From: an uncultured Prevotella sp.
Lineage (GTDB): Bacteria > Bacteroidota > Bacteroidia > Bacteroidales > Bacteroidaceae
Length of the DNA: 64,000 bases
Direction: 5' to 3'
Assembly (NCBI GenBank): GCA_900315545.1
Contig: OMZM01000007.1
Location: 1 to 64,000 of the forward strand
Positions 26,509 through 35,099 of the stretch are shown here, piece by piece; the first letter of the stretch is position 1; the number at the start of each line of letters is the position of its first letter. A program made the translations under genes and the position numbers. The notes under the pieces were generated by a model. It had not been told where the DNA came from. It was given only the letters and a program-made list of their open reading frames with translations, and ran no database searches.

Positions 26509-28176
26509 TTATAGTTCTCGTTTATAGAGATAGCGTTTGATGCTCTTTTTAGGCGTCTTTTCAAATTCGTCTTTGTGTATCTCTATTTTAGATATCTTGC
26601 AGAAAGAAGCCAACTGGACATTCAGTTGTTGTCTGTTCTGCTCCATGATGTTTGCAATGTCATCGTCGTTTAGCCCCATTGTGTATGCTTCTTCAAACTC
26701 CGGGTGTACGAGTGCAACCAGTTTGTCGCCTTGTTGTACGATGATGCTTTCGTTTACCATTGCCATAGAGTTCAGCTTGTCTTCTATTTCCTCAGGATAT
26801 ACGTTCTGTCCGTTGGAACCCAGCAGCATGTTCTTTATGCGTCCTTTAATGTAGACGTGTCCATCGGCGCTCATTGTACCGAGATCGCCCGTGTGATACC
26901 ATCCGTCGCTGTCTACTACTTCCTGTGTTGCCTCGTCGTTTTTATAGTATCCGAGCATTACGTTTGTTCCTCGTGCTACTATCTCGCCTGGTATATCCGA
27001 CGGTTGTTTGCTGAGTATTTTTACTTCCATGTGGTCTACGGGCAGTCCGCAGGAGCCTGGTTTGTAGTCGTGATAGTCGGAGAATGTTATGAGCGGTGCA
27101 CATTCCGTTGTTCCATAGCCTACGGTTACGGGGAAGTCGATTCTGTGAAGGAAGTTTTCTATTTCCTGATTCAGCGGTGCTCCGCCTACTACCACTTCAT
27201 ACATAGAGCCTCCGAATGCCTGCATGACAAAGCCGCAGACGCGTTGTTTTATGCGTTTGTTTACTACCGGCATGTTTAGCAGCAGGTGCAGCGCCTTGCT
27301 TTGTATTTTGGGGAAGACGCGCTTCCTTATTATCTTTTCTACCACCATCGGCACTGTTATGACTATGGCTGGCTTTATTTCTGCGAAGGCATCGGCTATG
27401 ACGGCAGGCGAGGGCAGGCGTGTCAGGAAGAAGAGGTGGCAGCCATGACAGAATGAGAAGATAAATTCTACGGTCATTCCATACATATGTGCCATGGGCA
27501 GTATGCTCAGCATGTTGCTGCCGTTGGGCACTTTTGAGCCAAGCACTCGCATGCAGTAGTCTAAGTTTCCCCATAGTGCGCGGTAGGGTATCATTACTCC
27601 TTTTGAGAATCCTGTCGTTCCGCTGGTGTAGTTTATCATTGCCAGCATTTCGGCTTCGTCTTTGTAGTAGCTGATATCGTCTGCTGTAAATACCTTTGGG
27701 AATTTCTTGCCGAACAGTTCGTTCAGATGTTCGCGTGCGTAGTTCAGTGTCTCAGAGCGTGAAAACAGAAGCGAATAGTCTGGGTTGTAGACTACTCCTT
27801 CTATGTTTGGCATCTCGTCGGCATTGATGGTTTTTGCGACGACGTCGCCCACAAAGAGCAGTCTTGCGTCGCTGTGGTTGACGATGTTGTGTATCTGTTC
27901 TGCCTTAAACTCGTGCTGTATGGGTACTGCTACGGCTCCGTATGTCAGCGTGGCCATGAATGCCACAGCCCAGTGTGCACTGTTGCGTCCGCACAATGCT
28001 ATCTTGTCGTGTGGTTTTATGCCGCAGTGTTCAAACAGTATGTGTAGTTTTTCAATTTTCCGTGCTACGTCATTGTATTGTAGTGTAGCACCCTTAAAAT
28101 CTGTCAAGGCATCTGAGTTCCAGTTGTTTACGATGCTGTCTTGTATATAAGCATTAAAGCTTGGTATGCTTGTCAT
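26509..28176 (-). CDS. AMP-binding acyl-CoA ligase (FadD-like), copy 1
   Basis: 555 residues, the first gene of a tandem pair. It shares with copy 2 nearly every motif (YTSGTTGFSKGVMIP, GYGTTECAP, GWYHTGDLG, KTPKKSIKRYLY) and most of the N-terminal 120 residues (FNAYIQDSIVNNWNSDALTD aligns with FNAIIEKSIIDNWDKDSLTD). Differences concentrate around the acyl-binding middle part. A perfect promoter precedes it, so the pair is one operon. The duplication looks old, because many synonymous and non-synonymous changes separate the copies. Confidence 0.88.
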   Translation of the reverse strand: MTSIPSFNAYIQDSIVNNWNSDALTDFKGATLQYNDVARKIEKLHILFEHCGIKPHDKIALCGRNSAHWAVAFMATLTYGAVAVPIQHEFKAEQIHNIVNHSDARLLFVGDVVAKTINADEMPNIEGVVYNPDYSLLFSRSETLNYAREHLNELFGKKFPKVFTADDISYYKDEAEMLAMINYTSGTTGFSKGVMIPYRALWGNLDYCMRVLGSKVPNGSNMLSILPMAHMYGMTVEFIFSFCHGCHLFFLTRLPSPAVIADAFAEIKPAIVITVPMVVEKIIRKRVFPKIQSKALHLLLNMPVVNKRIKQRVCGFVMQAFGGSMYEVVVGGAPLNQEIENFLHRIDFPVTVGYGTTECAPLITFSDYHDYKPGSCGLPVDHMEVKILSKQPSDIPGEIVARGTNVMLGYYKNDEATQEVVDSDGWYHTGDLGTMSADGHVYIKGRIKNMLLGSNGQNVYPEEIEDKLNSMAMVNESIIVQQGDKLVALVHPEFEEAYTMGLNDDDIANIMEQNRQQLNVQLASFCKISKIEIHKDEFEKTPKKSIKRYLYKREL

Positions 28177-28199
28177 TGCACAATATTCTAATTTTTGTG

Positions 28200-28230
28200 C
28201 AAAGATATATACTTATTTGCACATTTCAAA
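28200..28230 (-). promoter_or_regulatory. Promoter of the ligase pair
   Basis: Minus-strand TTTG (28227-28230), 19 bp, TATCTTTG (28200-28207). The ATG is 23 bp downstream. Confidence 0.8.
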
Positions 28231-28312
28231 ATAATTTGTGCAATATTTTGGCTGTATATGTAAAATGTGATAAAAAATCGGTATAATAGAATAGTCGTTG
28301 TTTTTTGCTTGC

Positions 28313-29563
28313 TTATTCGTATCTCATTGATTTTGCCGGATGTATGTGCGATATGAGGTAGCTCGGCGCTATGAGTATGAAAACGCATACGATGAGTGTT
28401 CCTAAGTTGAGCAGCAGTATTATTGGCAGGTTGATTTCTACGGGGACGGTGTCTACATAGTAGTTTGTTGCGTCGAGTTTTATCAAGCCCGTTGCCTTTT
28501 GCAGGTAGCAGATGGCGAGTCCGACGAGGTTGCCTATGATGAGTCCCTTGCCTATTATGAATACTGCAAACCACATGAAGGTGTGTCTGATGGTTTTGTT
28601 TCGTGTGCCTATGGCTTTCAGTATGCCTATCATGTTGGTGCGTTCGAGTATGATGATGAGCAGTCCTGAAATCATCGTGAAGCCTGCCACTGCGAGCATG
28701 AGAGCCAGAATAATCCACACGTTGAGGTCAAGCAGGTTGAGCCATGCAAATATCTGTGGGTATGTCTTTGTAATGGTTGTCGACATATATGTATGTCCGT
28801 AGTGGTCTATCTGGTGGTCTATCTGGTTTTCTATGCCTGCGGCTATGTTGTCGAGCCTGTCGAAGTTGTCTGCCGTCAGTTCTGCTCCGCTGGCTTGGTC
28901 TTCCTCCCATCCGTTCAGTTTCTGTGCCGTGTAGAAGTCGGTGAAGCACATCGATTCGTCGAAGCGTTTGAGATGGGTCTCATAGATGCCTGCTATGGTA
29001 AAGCGTCGTGTGCGTATGTCGTCGTTCATGCCTACGAAGTATGCAAATACGCGGTCGCCGGCTTTCAGTTTCATCTTGTTGGCAATCATTTGCGAGATGA
29101 CAATCTTGTTAGTGCTTGTCGAGTCGCTGAATCGTGGCAGCTCTCCTTCGGTCATGTTGCGGCTTATGAACGTTGAGTCGAAGTCTGGTCCCACGCCTTT
29201 GAAGACTACTCCCAGAAAGTCGTCGTCGGTCTTCAGTATGCCCTGTTTCATGGCATATCGCTGCACATGTGTTATTCCTTCTGTTTTGCGCAGCGACTCC
29301 ATGATGTTGTCGTCGATGCATATCGGGTATGGTTCGCCTGACTGTATCGCCATGTAGTTTGCCACTGTTATGTGGCTGCCGAAGCCTACGACCTTGTCGC
29401 GGATGGTGTGTTTGAAGCCGATGACGACGCACACCGACACTATCATTACGGCAAGTCCGATGGCTACGCCTGCCGTTGCTATGCGTATGGCAGGCTTGCT
29501 TATTTTCCGTTTGCTTTCGTTGTTGGAAAAAATGCGTCGTGCTATGAACAGTGGTAAATTCAT
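28313..29563 (-). CDS. ABC transporter permease of the LolC/E (FtsX) family
   Basis: 416 residues from ATG at 29563 (MNLPLFIARRIFSNN); the longer frame to 29701 starts inside element E2 and lies ahead of the promoter. One N-terminal membrane helix (about 24-48) is followed by a large periplasmic MacB/LolE-type domain, then three C-terminal helices (about 270-410) of the FtsX fold. The family extracts lipoproteins from the inner membrane or drives other periplasmic work together with a LolD-type ATPase. No ATPase gene is adjacent. Single copy here, so it may act as a homodimer, as LolF-type permeases do. Confidence 0.85.
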   Translation of the reverse strand: MNLPLFIARRIFSNNESKRKISKPAIRIATAGVAIGLAVMIVSVCVVIGFKHTIRDKVVGFGSHITVANYMAIQSGEPYPICIDDNIMESLRKTEGITHVQRYAMKQGILKTDDDFLGVVFKGVGPDFDSTFISRNMTEGELPRFSDSTSTNKIVISQMIANKMKLKAGDRVFAYFVGMNDDIRTRRFTIAGIYETHLKRFDESMCFTDFYTAQKLNGWEEDQASGAELTADNFDRLDNIAAGIENQIDHQIDHYGHTYMSTTITKTYPQIFAWLNLLDLNVWIILALMLAVAGFTMISGLLIIILERTNMIGILKAIGTRNKTIRHTFMWFAVFIIGKGLIIGNLVGLAICYLQKATGLIKLDATNYYVDTVPVEINLPIILLLNLGTLIVCVFILIAPSYLISHIHPAKSMRYE

Positions 29564-29575
29564 ATTTTCAGCCTG

Positions 29576-29606
29576 CAAAATTACAATTATACTCGAAAAA
29601 AACAAA
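29576..29606 (-). promoter_or_regulatory. Native promoter of the LolC/E-type permease
   Basis: Minus-strand TTTG (29603-29606), 19 bp, TAATTTTG (29576-29583), 12 bp before the ATG. It lies between E2 and the gene, so E2 is additional to a complete promoter. Confidence 0.8.
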
Positions 29607-29663
29607 ATTTTTGTGCTTACAATAACGAAATTTGATGTTTGAAAGCGCAGAAACCGACTCACA

Positions 29664-29680
29664 GCAAAAAGTGTGCCAAA
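29664..29680 (-). promoter_or_regulatory. Sigma-54-type -24/-12 box of E2
   Basis: TTTGGCACACTTTTTGC on the minus strand. It matches the sigma-54 consensus TGGCAC-N5-TTGC with the correct 12-bp GG-to-GC offset. It is 155 bp past the last palindrome core. Confidence 0.5.
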
Positions 29681-29812
29681 GTGTCGCGGATTTTTCTTCA
29701 AGCTGAAAAATGATGAAAATTTTTGACATGGAAAAATCGTTCAAATAGAATCGGAACAGCCTCTGAAACTGCAAAGATATGTTAATTTTTAGACCATTGT
29801 TAATTGTTAAAA

Positions 29813-29944
29813 TAGTCAAAGAGTACCTTTGAGGCGCCTATTTCGTCTATTTTGTCCTGCCAGGCACTATGCCCGACACCCCCAAACATAGTGTTTTACA
29901 TCCTCAAACAGTGTGTTTGACATTGTCAAACATACTCTTTGACA
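29813..29944 (-). repeat. 22-bp palindrome array of E2
   Basis: Units in sense order start (minus strand) at 29944, 29922, 29900, 29878, 29856 and 29834. Unit 1 contains TGTCAAA...TTTGACA, unit 2 TCAAACAcacTGTTTGA, unit 4 TCGGGCAtagTGCCTGG, unit 6 TCAAAGgtactCTTTGA; unit 5 is degenerate as in E1. Confidence 0.8.
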
Positions 29945-30161
29945 ATTTTAACATATACAATTTATGCACAATATGCTCATCTTTCGCGGCAACAAACTGA
30001 CAATCAAACAATTACGGACACATGCGAATTTTGGGCATATTTTGCCCCTTTGATTTCAGAAACGACTTTCGCGGGCATTCTCGCGACAGTAAGCGACCCC
30101 AAAATTGATTAGTCTTTTTATCGCAGCAAACAGCATTCGGCATGAATTATTGACAATATAA

Positions 30162-30194
30162 AAAGGAACATGCACTTGCGGCGCATGCTCCTTT
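30162..30194 (-). terminator. Terminator of the galactose operon
   Basis: AAAGGAACATGC (30162-30173) against GCATGCTCCTTT (30183-30194), 12 positions with one mismatch, 9-nt loop, 34 bp past the galK stop. Confidence 0.7.
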
Positions 30195-30227
30195 CGGGTG
30201 TATTGTTCTTATGGTTTGTGCTTGTGG

Positions 30228-31391
30228 TCAGCACACTTTGTGGGCTCCGTCGCCGATAACGACGTCGATAATCTTCGGTTCTATGTTGAACTTAGCCTTG
30301 TATTCAGCCACAGCAGTAGCCACGAAGTTGTCGTATTTGTCGTTCTCCACGAGGTTTATGGTGCATCCTCCGAAGCCTCCGCCCATGATTCGCGAGCCTG
30401 TAACGTTGCAGCGGCGTGCCACGTCGACGAGGAAGTCAATCTCCTCGCAAGAAACTTCGTATTCCTTCGACAGTCCGTCGTGTGTCTGATACATCATTTT
30501 GCCTACTGTTTCGTAGTCGTCTTTCTCAAGTGCGTCGCACACGGTCAGCACGCGGTCTTTCTCTCCGAGCACGAAGTGGGCGCGTGTGTAGTCCTCCTCG
30601 CCGACGTCTTTCCTTACCTCTTCGAGTTGTTCCCATGTGCAGTCGCGCAGCGTTTCAAACTTGCCTTCAGGATGCTTTTCGGCTATCACCTTCACGACAT
30701 GCTCGCACGAGTTGCGGCGGTCGTTGTATGGAGAGCCTTTCAGTTCATGTTTCACGCATGAGTTGACCAGCACCAGGCGGTAGTTCTCAGGCTTGAACGG
30801 GAAATATTCGAACTCGCGAGAGCGGCAGTCGAGTCGCATCAGCTTGCCAGCCTCTCCGAAAATGCTTGCAAACTGGTCCATGATGCCGCAGTTTACGCCA
30901 CAGTAGTTGTGCTCGGTGGCCTGTCCTGCCAGTGCCATGTCCCACTTCTCAACCTTGTTTTCGCCAAACAGGTCGTTCAGGGCAAAGGCAAAGCAGCTTT
31001 CGAGAGCTGCCGACGATGACATGCCTGCACCGAGAGGCACGTCACCAGAGAATGCCGTGTTGAAGCCTTTTACGTCTACGCCGCGCTTGCGCATCTCCTG
31101 CACGATGCCGTAGATGTAGCGTGCCCACGACGTGCGCGGACCTTCCGGGTCGTCAATCTTGAACTCCACCTTGTCCTTCATGTCGATGGCGTAGCAGATG
31201 ACAGTGTTCAGACCGTTGGGGCGAACCTCAGCCATGATGCCGCAGTCTACGGCACCTGGAAATACGAAACCGCCGTTGTAGTCGGTATGTTCGCCAATAA
31301 GATTGATGCGTCCAGGCGCAAAATATATGTTTCCTGTCTGTCCGTCGAAGTGCTTTATGAAGCGGCTTCTGACGTGTTCTATTGTTACCAT
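30228..31391 (-). CDS. galK: Galactokinase
   Basis: 387-residue GHMP kinase that phosphorylates alpha-D-galactose at C1, the first committed step of the Leloir pathway. The galactose signature GRINLIGEHTDYNGGFVFP (about 28-46), the ATP loop PLGAGMSSSAALE (about 115-127) and the C-terminal GSRIMGGGFGGCTI motif are all present. Last gene of galM-transporter-galK, 19 bp behind the transporter. galT and galE are not in this window. Confidence 0.96.
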   Translation of the reverse strand: MVTIEHVRSRFIKHFDGQTGNIYFAPGRINLIGEHTDYNGGFVFPGAVDCGIMAEVRPNGLNTVICYAIDMKDKVEFKIDDPEGPRTSWARYIYGIVQEMRKRGVDVKGFNTAFSGDVPLGAGMSSSAALESCFAFALNDLFGENKVEKWDMALAGQATEHNYCGVNCGIMDQFASIFGEAGKLMRLDCRSREFEYFPFKPENYRLVLVNSCVKHELKGSPYNDRRNSCEHVVKVIAEKHPEGKFETLRDCTWEQLEEVRKDVGEEDYTRAHFVLGEKDRVLTVCDALEKDDYETVGKMMYQTHDGLSKEYEVSCEEIDFLVDVARRCNVTGSRIMGGGFGGCTINLVENDKYDNFVATAVAEYKAKFNIEPKIIDVVIGDGAHKVC

Positions 31392-31410
31392 AAGCTGTAT
31401 ATATTAAAAG

Positions 31411-32712
31411 TTATTCATTTGTTTCTTCCTTAATTCTGCATCCAACGAGTCCGTAGACAAGCAGGAAGGCAAGCATTGCCACTACGAGCCAATAGCTGTT
31501 GATGTCGCCAACAGTGCCAGCCATGAGATTCTGGATGAGAGGCATGACGCCACCGCCGACTACCATAGTCATGAACAGACCAGAGGCTGATGCCGTAAAC
31601 CTGCCAAGACCTTCTGTTGCAAGGTTGAAGATGCCGCCCCACATTACAGACGTGCACAGACCGCAAAGCACGAGGAATACACACTTGACTGGTATCTCGC
31701 CGCCTGTGAACTTGAATATCAAAAGGTCGACAGGCGATGTTTCAGAGCCAGGCAGTGTTATTGTGTTGCTTGCCGGCATTACTATGGCAATGATGATAAG
31801 CGCAATGGCAACAGTTGAAACTACTATCAGCTGTGTGCGCGATGACACTTTGCCGCTGATGAATGAGCTTGTAAATCTGCCGACGAGCATCAGCAGCCAG
31901 TAGATGGCAGCAATAGTTCCGGCAATGGCAGCACTGCCAAGCACACCACCGTTGGCAACCGGCTCGCTGAGATAGAATATCATCTGTCCAGGTATGCCGA
32001 CCTCAATGCCGACATAGAAGAATATTGCTATGATGCCGAGCACGAGATGTCGGTAGCCCAGAGCGCCCTTGATGCCCGCAACGACATCCGAAGTCTCGGT
32101 CTCAGGCTCTGTAATCTTTGTGAAGTAAATAATAACGAACGACAGCGCGAATATCGCCATAGCGATGAGCAGCAGCGGAGCTACGGCTGTCATGGATGTC
32201 TCTTTTGTTATCTCGCCAATCATCGAGCCAGCCAAAAGCGGTGTCAGCGTGCCGGCAAGTGAGTTGAGCGAGCCACCAGTCTGAATGAGCTGGTTGCCTC
32301 TGTTGCCCCCGCCGCCGAGAAGATTGAGCATAGGGTTGACGACAGTGTTGAGGATGCAGACGCAGAATCCGCAGATGAAGGCACCGAGCAGATATATGAC
32401 ATAGGTGCTGATGGCTTCTGCGCTGAGCGTGCTCGACAGATACTGGACGCAAATGCCGATAAATCCGAGAGCCAAAGCTACGAGAGCTGTACGCTTGTAG
32501 CCTATCTTTGTTATCATCATACCGGCAGGAATACCCATGAACAGATAGGCTGCGAAGTTCATCATGTTGCCCATCATACCAGCCCACTCATAGTGGGTCT
32601 TCCATATTGTACCAAATGGTGCAGCCATGTTTGTAACGAACGAAATCATGGCAAAGAGGAACATCATTGCAATGATGGCAATGGTAGTTCCATTGTTCTT
32701 AGTTTGTGTCAT
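31411..32712 (-). CDS. MFS sugar:proton symporter of the FHS family (galactose/glucose type)
   Basis: 433 residues with about 12 membrane helices. The FHS family (FucP, GluP) is suggested by the N-terminal SFVTNMAAPFGTIWKTHYEW segment, the conserved central loop with NPMLNLLGGGGNRGNQLIQTGGSLNSLAGTL, and its place between galM and galK. It very likely imports galactose across the inner membrane. The NP and the charged residues in that loop are typical of substrate-binding positions in the family. Specificity is inferred from the operon. Confidence 0.88.
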   Translation of the reverse strand: MTQTKNNGTTIAIIAMMFLFAMISFVTNMAAPFGTIWKTHYEWAGMMGNMMNFAAYLFMGIPAGMMITKIGYKRTALVALALGFIGICVQYLSSTLSAEAISTYVIYLLGAFICGFCVCILNTVVNPMLNLLGGGGNRGNQLIQTGGSLNSLAGTLTPLLAGSMIGEITKETSMTAVAPLLLIAMAIFALSFVIIYFTKITEPETETSDVVAGIKGALGYRHLVLGIIAIFFYVGIEVGIPGQMIFYLSEPVANGGVLGSAAIAGTIAAIYWLLMLVGRFTSSFISGKVSSRTQLIVVSTVAIALIIIAIVMPASNTITLPGSETSPVDLLIFKFTGGEIPVKCVFLVLCGLCTSVMWGGIFNLATEGLGRFTASASGLFMTMVVGGGVMPLIQNLMAGTVGDINSYWLVVAMLAFLLVYGLVGCRIKEETNE

Positions 32713-32769
32713 TGTTGTTGTTATTTAGTTATTATTGTTCTACTTGTAAATGTCGTTTGTGATTGCTGC

Positions 32770-33858
32770 TCACTGCTCGGAATCCACTCCAAACTTGTAG
32801 ACAGTCTTCTGCTTGTATTCCTCTCCCGGACGCAGAACGACGGACGGGAAATACGGATGGTTAGGCGAATCGGGGAAGTGCTGAGCCTCGAAGCATATAG
32901 CCGAGCGGCGAGGGAATGTTGCTCCGTGCTGTCCCTTGTAGCCGTCTGCCCAGTTGTCGGTATATACCTGTAAACCAGGTTCGGTGGTGTAAACTTCCAT
33001 AGTACGTCCACTTGCAGGTTCTACTATGCGTGCCGCAAACGATAGTTCGCCTTCCTCGCGCTTGTTAAGCACAAAGCAGTGGTCGTAGCCAGCACCGTTC
33101 TTTATCTGAACATCATCGGCGTCAATGTCCTGACCGACAGGTTTTGAAACCCTGAAGTCGAAAGGCGTGCCGTTGACGAAGCGTATTTCTCCAGTAGGAA
33201 TAGATGTCTCGTCGATAGGAAGATAGTAGTTGGCATTTATCTGGCATGTCAGCGACTCAATAGAAGGGGTAGGGTCGGCTATTCCTGCAAGCGAGAAGAA
33301 ACCATGACTTGTAAGGTTTATAATGGTCTTCTTGTTGGTAGTTGCCATATATTCGATAGAAAGTTCGTCATTGTCGCTGAACGAATAAACAACGGTTATC
33401 TTCACTTCGCCCGTAAATCCTTCTTCGCCATATGCAGAAACAAGACTAAGCACAAGTGTTCGGTCGTTCATCTGCAACGGTTCCCATACGCGTGCATGGA
33501 AACCGGTAGGACCACCGTGAAGCGAATTGGGACCATTGTTTATTTTCAGTTGATATTCCTTTCCGTTAAGTTGGAAACGTCCGCGACAGATACGGTTGGC
33601 ATATCTTCCTACAAGAGTGGAAAGAAACGGCTCCGGAGAGTTTATTACGTCCTGAATGTTGTCGTGTCCCTGAATTACGTTAGCCAACTTGCCATTTCTG
33701 TCAGGAACCATTATGGCTACCATAGCGCCTCCATAGTTGGTTATGGCTACTTCGTGTCCTTTGCTGTTTTTTAATATGAATAAGTCAGTCTGTCGTCCGT
33801 TGACAGTGGTTTGAAAGTCTTTGCGACTCAAACCACAAATGTTTTCAGTTTCTGTCAT
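32770..33858 (-). CDS. galM: Aldose 1-epimerase (mutarotase)
   Basis: 362 residues, cytoplasmic (no signal peptide). It converts beta- to alpha-galactose for galactokinase. Diagnostic segments are the GRYANRICRGRF motif, NGPNSLHGGPTGFHARVW with the catalytic His, the ATTNKKTIINLTSHGFFSL stretch, and a late GAGYDHCFVL containing the second His/Asp region. First gene of the galactose operon. Upstream at 33928-33935 is an imperfect -7 box (TTACTTTG), and no -33 match is seen, so the operon may need an activator. Confidence 0.93.
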   Translation of the reverse strand: MTETENICGLSRKDFQTTVNGRQTDLFILKNSKGHEVAITNYGGAMVAIMVPDRNGKLANVIQGHDNIQDVINSPEPFLSTLVGRYANRICRGRFQLNGKEYQLKINNGPNSLHGGPTGFHARVWEPLQMNDRTLVLSLVSAYGEEGFTGEVKITVVYSFSDNDELSIEYMATTNKKTIINLTSHGFFSLAGIADPTPSIESLTCQINANYYLPIDETSIPTGEIRFVNGTPFDFRVSKPVGQDIDADDVQIKNGAGYDHCFVLNKREEGELSFAARIVEPASGRTMEVYTTEPGLQVYTDNWADGYKGQHGATFPRRSAICFEAQHFPDSPNHPYFPSVVLRPGEEYKQKTVYKFGVDSEQ

Positions 33859-34010
33859 AGTCTGTCAGTTATGTTATTATGCAGTTTTAATTTGTTTATA
33901 ATTTCTTCTTTAGAAACTATCTGTTTGCAAAGTAACAAAAAAAAAATTAAATTAAAGAAGAAAAGACAAGTTTTCTTATAGTGCGTAAGGTCATAAAAAC
34001 ATTTCAAATA

Positions 34011-34046
34011 AAAAGAGGATATGCCATGATGGACATATCCTCTTTT
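34011..34046 (-). terminator. Terminator of the ATP synthase operon
   Basis: AAAAGAGGATATG (34011-34023) pairs with CATATCCTCTTTT (34034-34046), 46 bp past the atpG stop. The 12-bp arms AAAGAGGATATG/CATATCCTCTTT are identical to those at 10300-10335. Confidence 0.8.
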
Positions 34047-34091
34047 TCTCTTATCAGATATAATTAACTTAATCGCAAATGCAATTCCATA

Positions 34092-35060
34092 TTAGTTGTT
34101 TACGGAACCTCCTACGATGTCGAGCAGCTCGCTTGTAATAGCCTGCTGGCGCGACTTGTTGTATTGTAGGTTGAGTTCGCGAAGAAGTTCGTCTGCGTTG
34201 TCTGTAGCAGTCTGCATAGCAACCATACGTGCTGCATGTTCTGATGCATTGCTGTCGAGTAGAGCCGTATAAAGCATCAAATGGACAAGTTTAGGTATAA
34301 GATTTGACAGTACGGTATTCATGTCAGGCTCAACGATGAAGTTGTCGTTGAGTGGCTTGACATTATCTTCCTGTCGTTCTCCCTTGCGTTCTCCACGCTT
34401 GCGCAGATATTCCTGAGCCTGCAACGTCGCAACGTTCGACGAAAGGTCGCGCTCATGGTCGCGTTGCAGTTCTTCGCTGATATCTATCGGAAGCAATGTC
34501 TTGCGCGTAAGGATTTGCGAACCTGCACTCTTGAAGTGATGATATATGAGTTCTACTCTGTCGATATCACCTGAAGCAAACTGCTCGCCTAATTCGTGCG
34601 CAATGCCTATGCAGTCATGCACGTTAGGCTTATCTGCCAGTGTGGTGAAATTGCCTGCTGACTTCAAACCCAGTTTCTGAACCTTTTCTGCAACTTTCCT
34701 GCCAATAGGGTAGATGACAATATTCTCTTTGCCGAGATGTGCATATTCGTCTATTGTCTGTTGCATCATTTTCAGAATGTTGGCGTTGAAACCGCCGCAA
34801 AGACTGCTGTTGGATGCATATACAACAAGTGCGACACGCTTTACGGGACGCCCTATGCTGTAGATAGTTTCTGCATCTGCCTCCGATGCAAGGAATGTTT
34901 TAAGAATGTGCTCCAGCATTGTTTCGTAAGGAAGCATATTCTCTATCATTACCTGTGCATGGTGCAGTTTGCTTGAGGCAACCATTTTCATGGCACTCGT
35001 TATCTTGCGAGTACTGTTGACACTGGCTATTCGGTTTTTAATCTCTTTGAGTGAAGGCAT
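34092..35060 (-). CDS. atpG: ATP synthase subunit gamma
   Basis: 322-residue central stalk subunit that turns inside the alpha3beta3 head. N-terminal helix MPSLKEIKNRIASVNSTRKITSAMKMVASSKLHHAQ and the C-terminal helix with AARMVAMQTATDNADELLRELNLQYNKSRQQAITSELLDIVGG form the coiled coil. About 30 residues longer than E. coli gamma because of insertions in the middle globular part, including the charged stretch RKRGERKGERQED. Last gene of the operon, 39 bp behind atpA. Confidence 0.96.
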   Translation of the reverse strand: MPSLKEIKNRIASVNSTRKITSAMKMVASSKLHHAQVMIENMLPYETMLEHILKTFLASEADAETIYSIGRPVKRVALVVYASNSSLCGGFNANILKMMQQTIDEYAHLGKENIVIYPIGRKVAEKVQKLGLKSAGNFTTLADKPNVHDCIGIAHELGEQFASGDIDRVELIYHHFKSAGSQILTRKTLLPIDISEELQRDHERDLSSNVATLQAQEYLRKRGERKGERQEDNVKPLNDNFIVEPDMNTVLSNLIPKLVHLMLYTALLDSNASEHAARMVAMQTATDNADELLRELNLQYNKSRQQAITSELLDIVGGSVNN

Positions 35061-35099
35061 TTAACTTCTTATTTTCAAATTTGCAATTATGGTTCGCAA

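Larger units (their letters stand above)
29664..30121 (-). repeat. Intergenic element copy 2 (E2), upstream of the permease
   Basis: Minus-strand copy of the element family, closely matching E1 over its whole length. It shares the module A start (AAAAAGACTAATCAATTTT), TGTCGCGAGAATGCCCGCGA, six 22-bp registers (29813-29944), module D (GAGGCTGTTCCGATTCTATT) and the terminal box (29664-29680). Module A (30088) to box GG (29677) is 411 bp, identical to E1 and E4. It ends 57 bp before the native permease promoter. The galactokinase gene ends on its other side. Confidence 0.8.
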
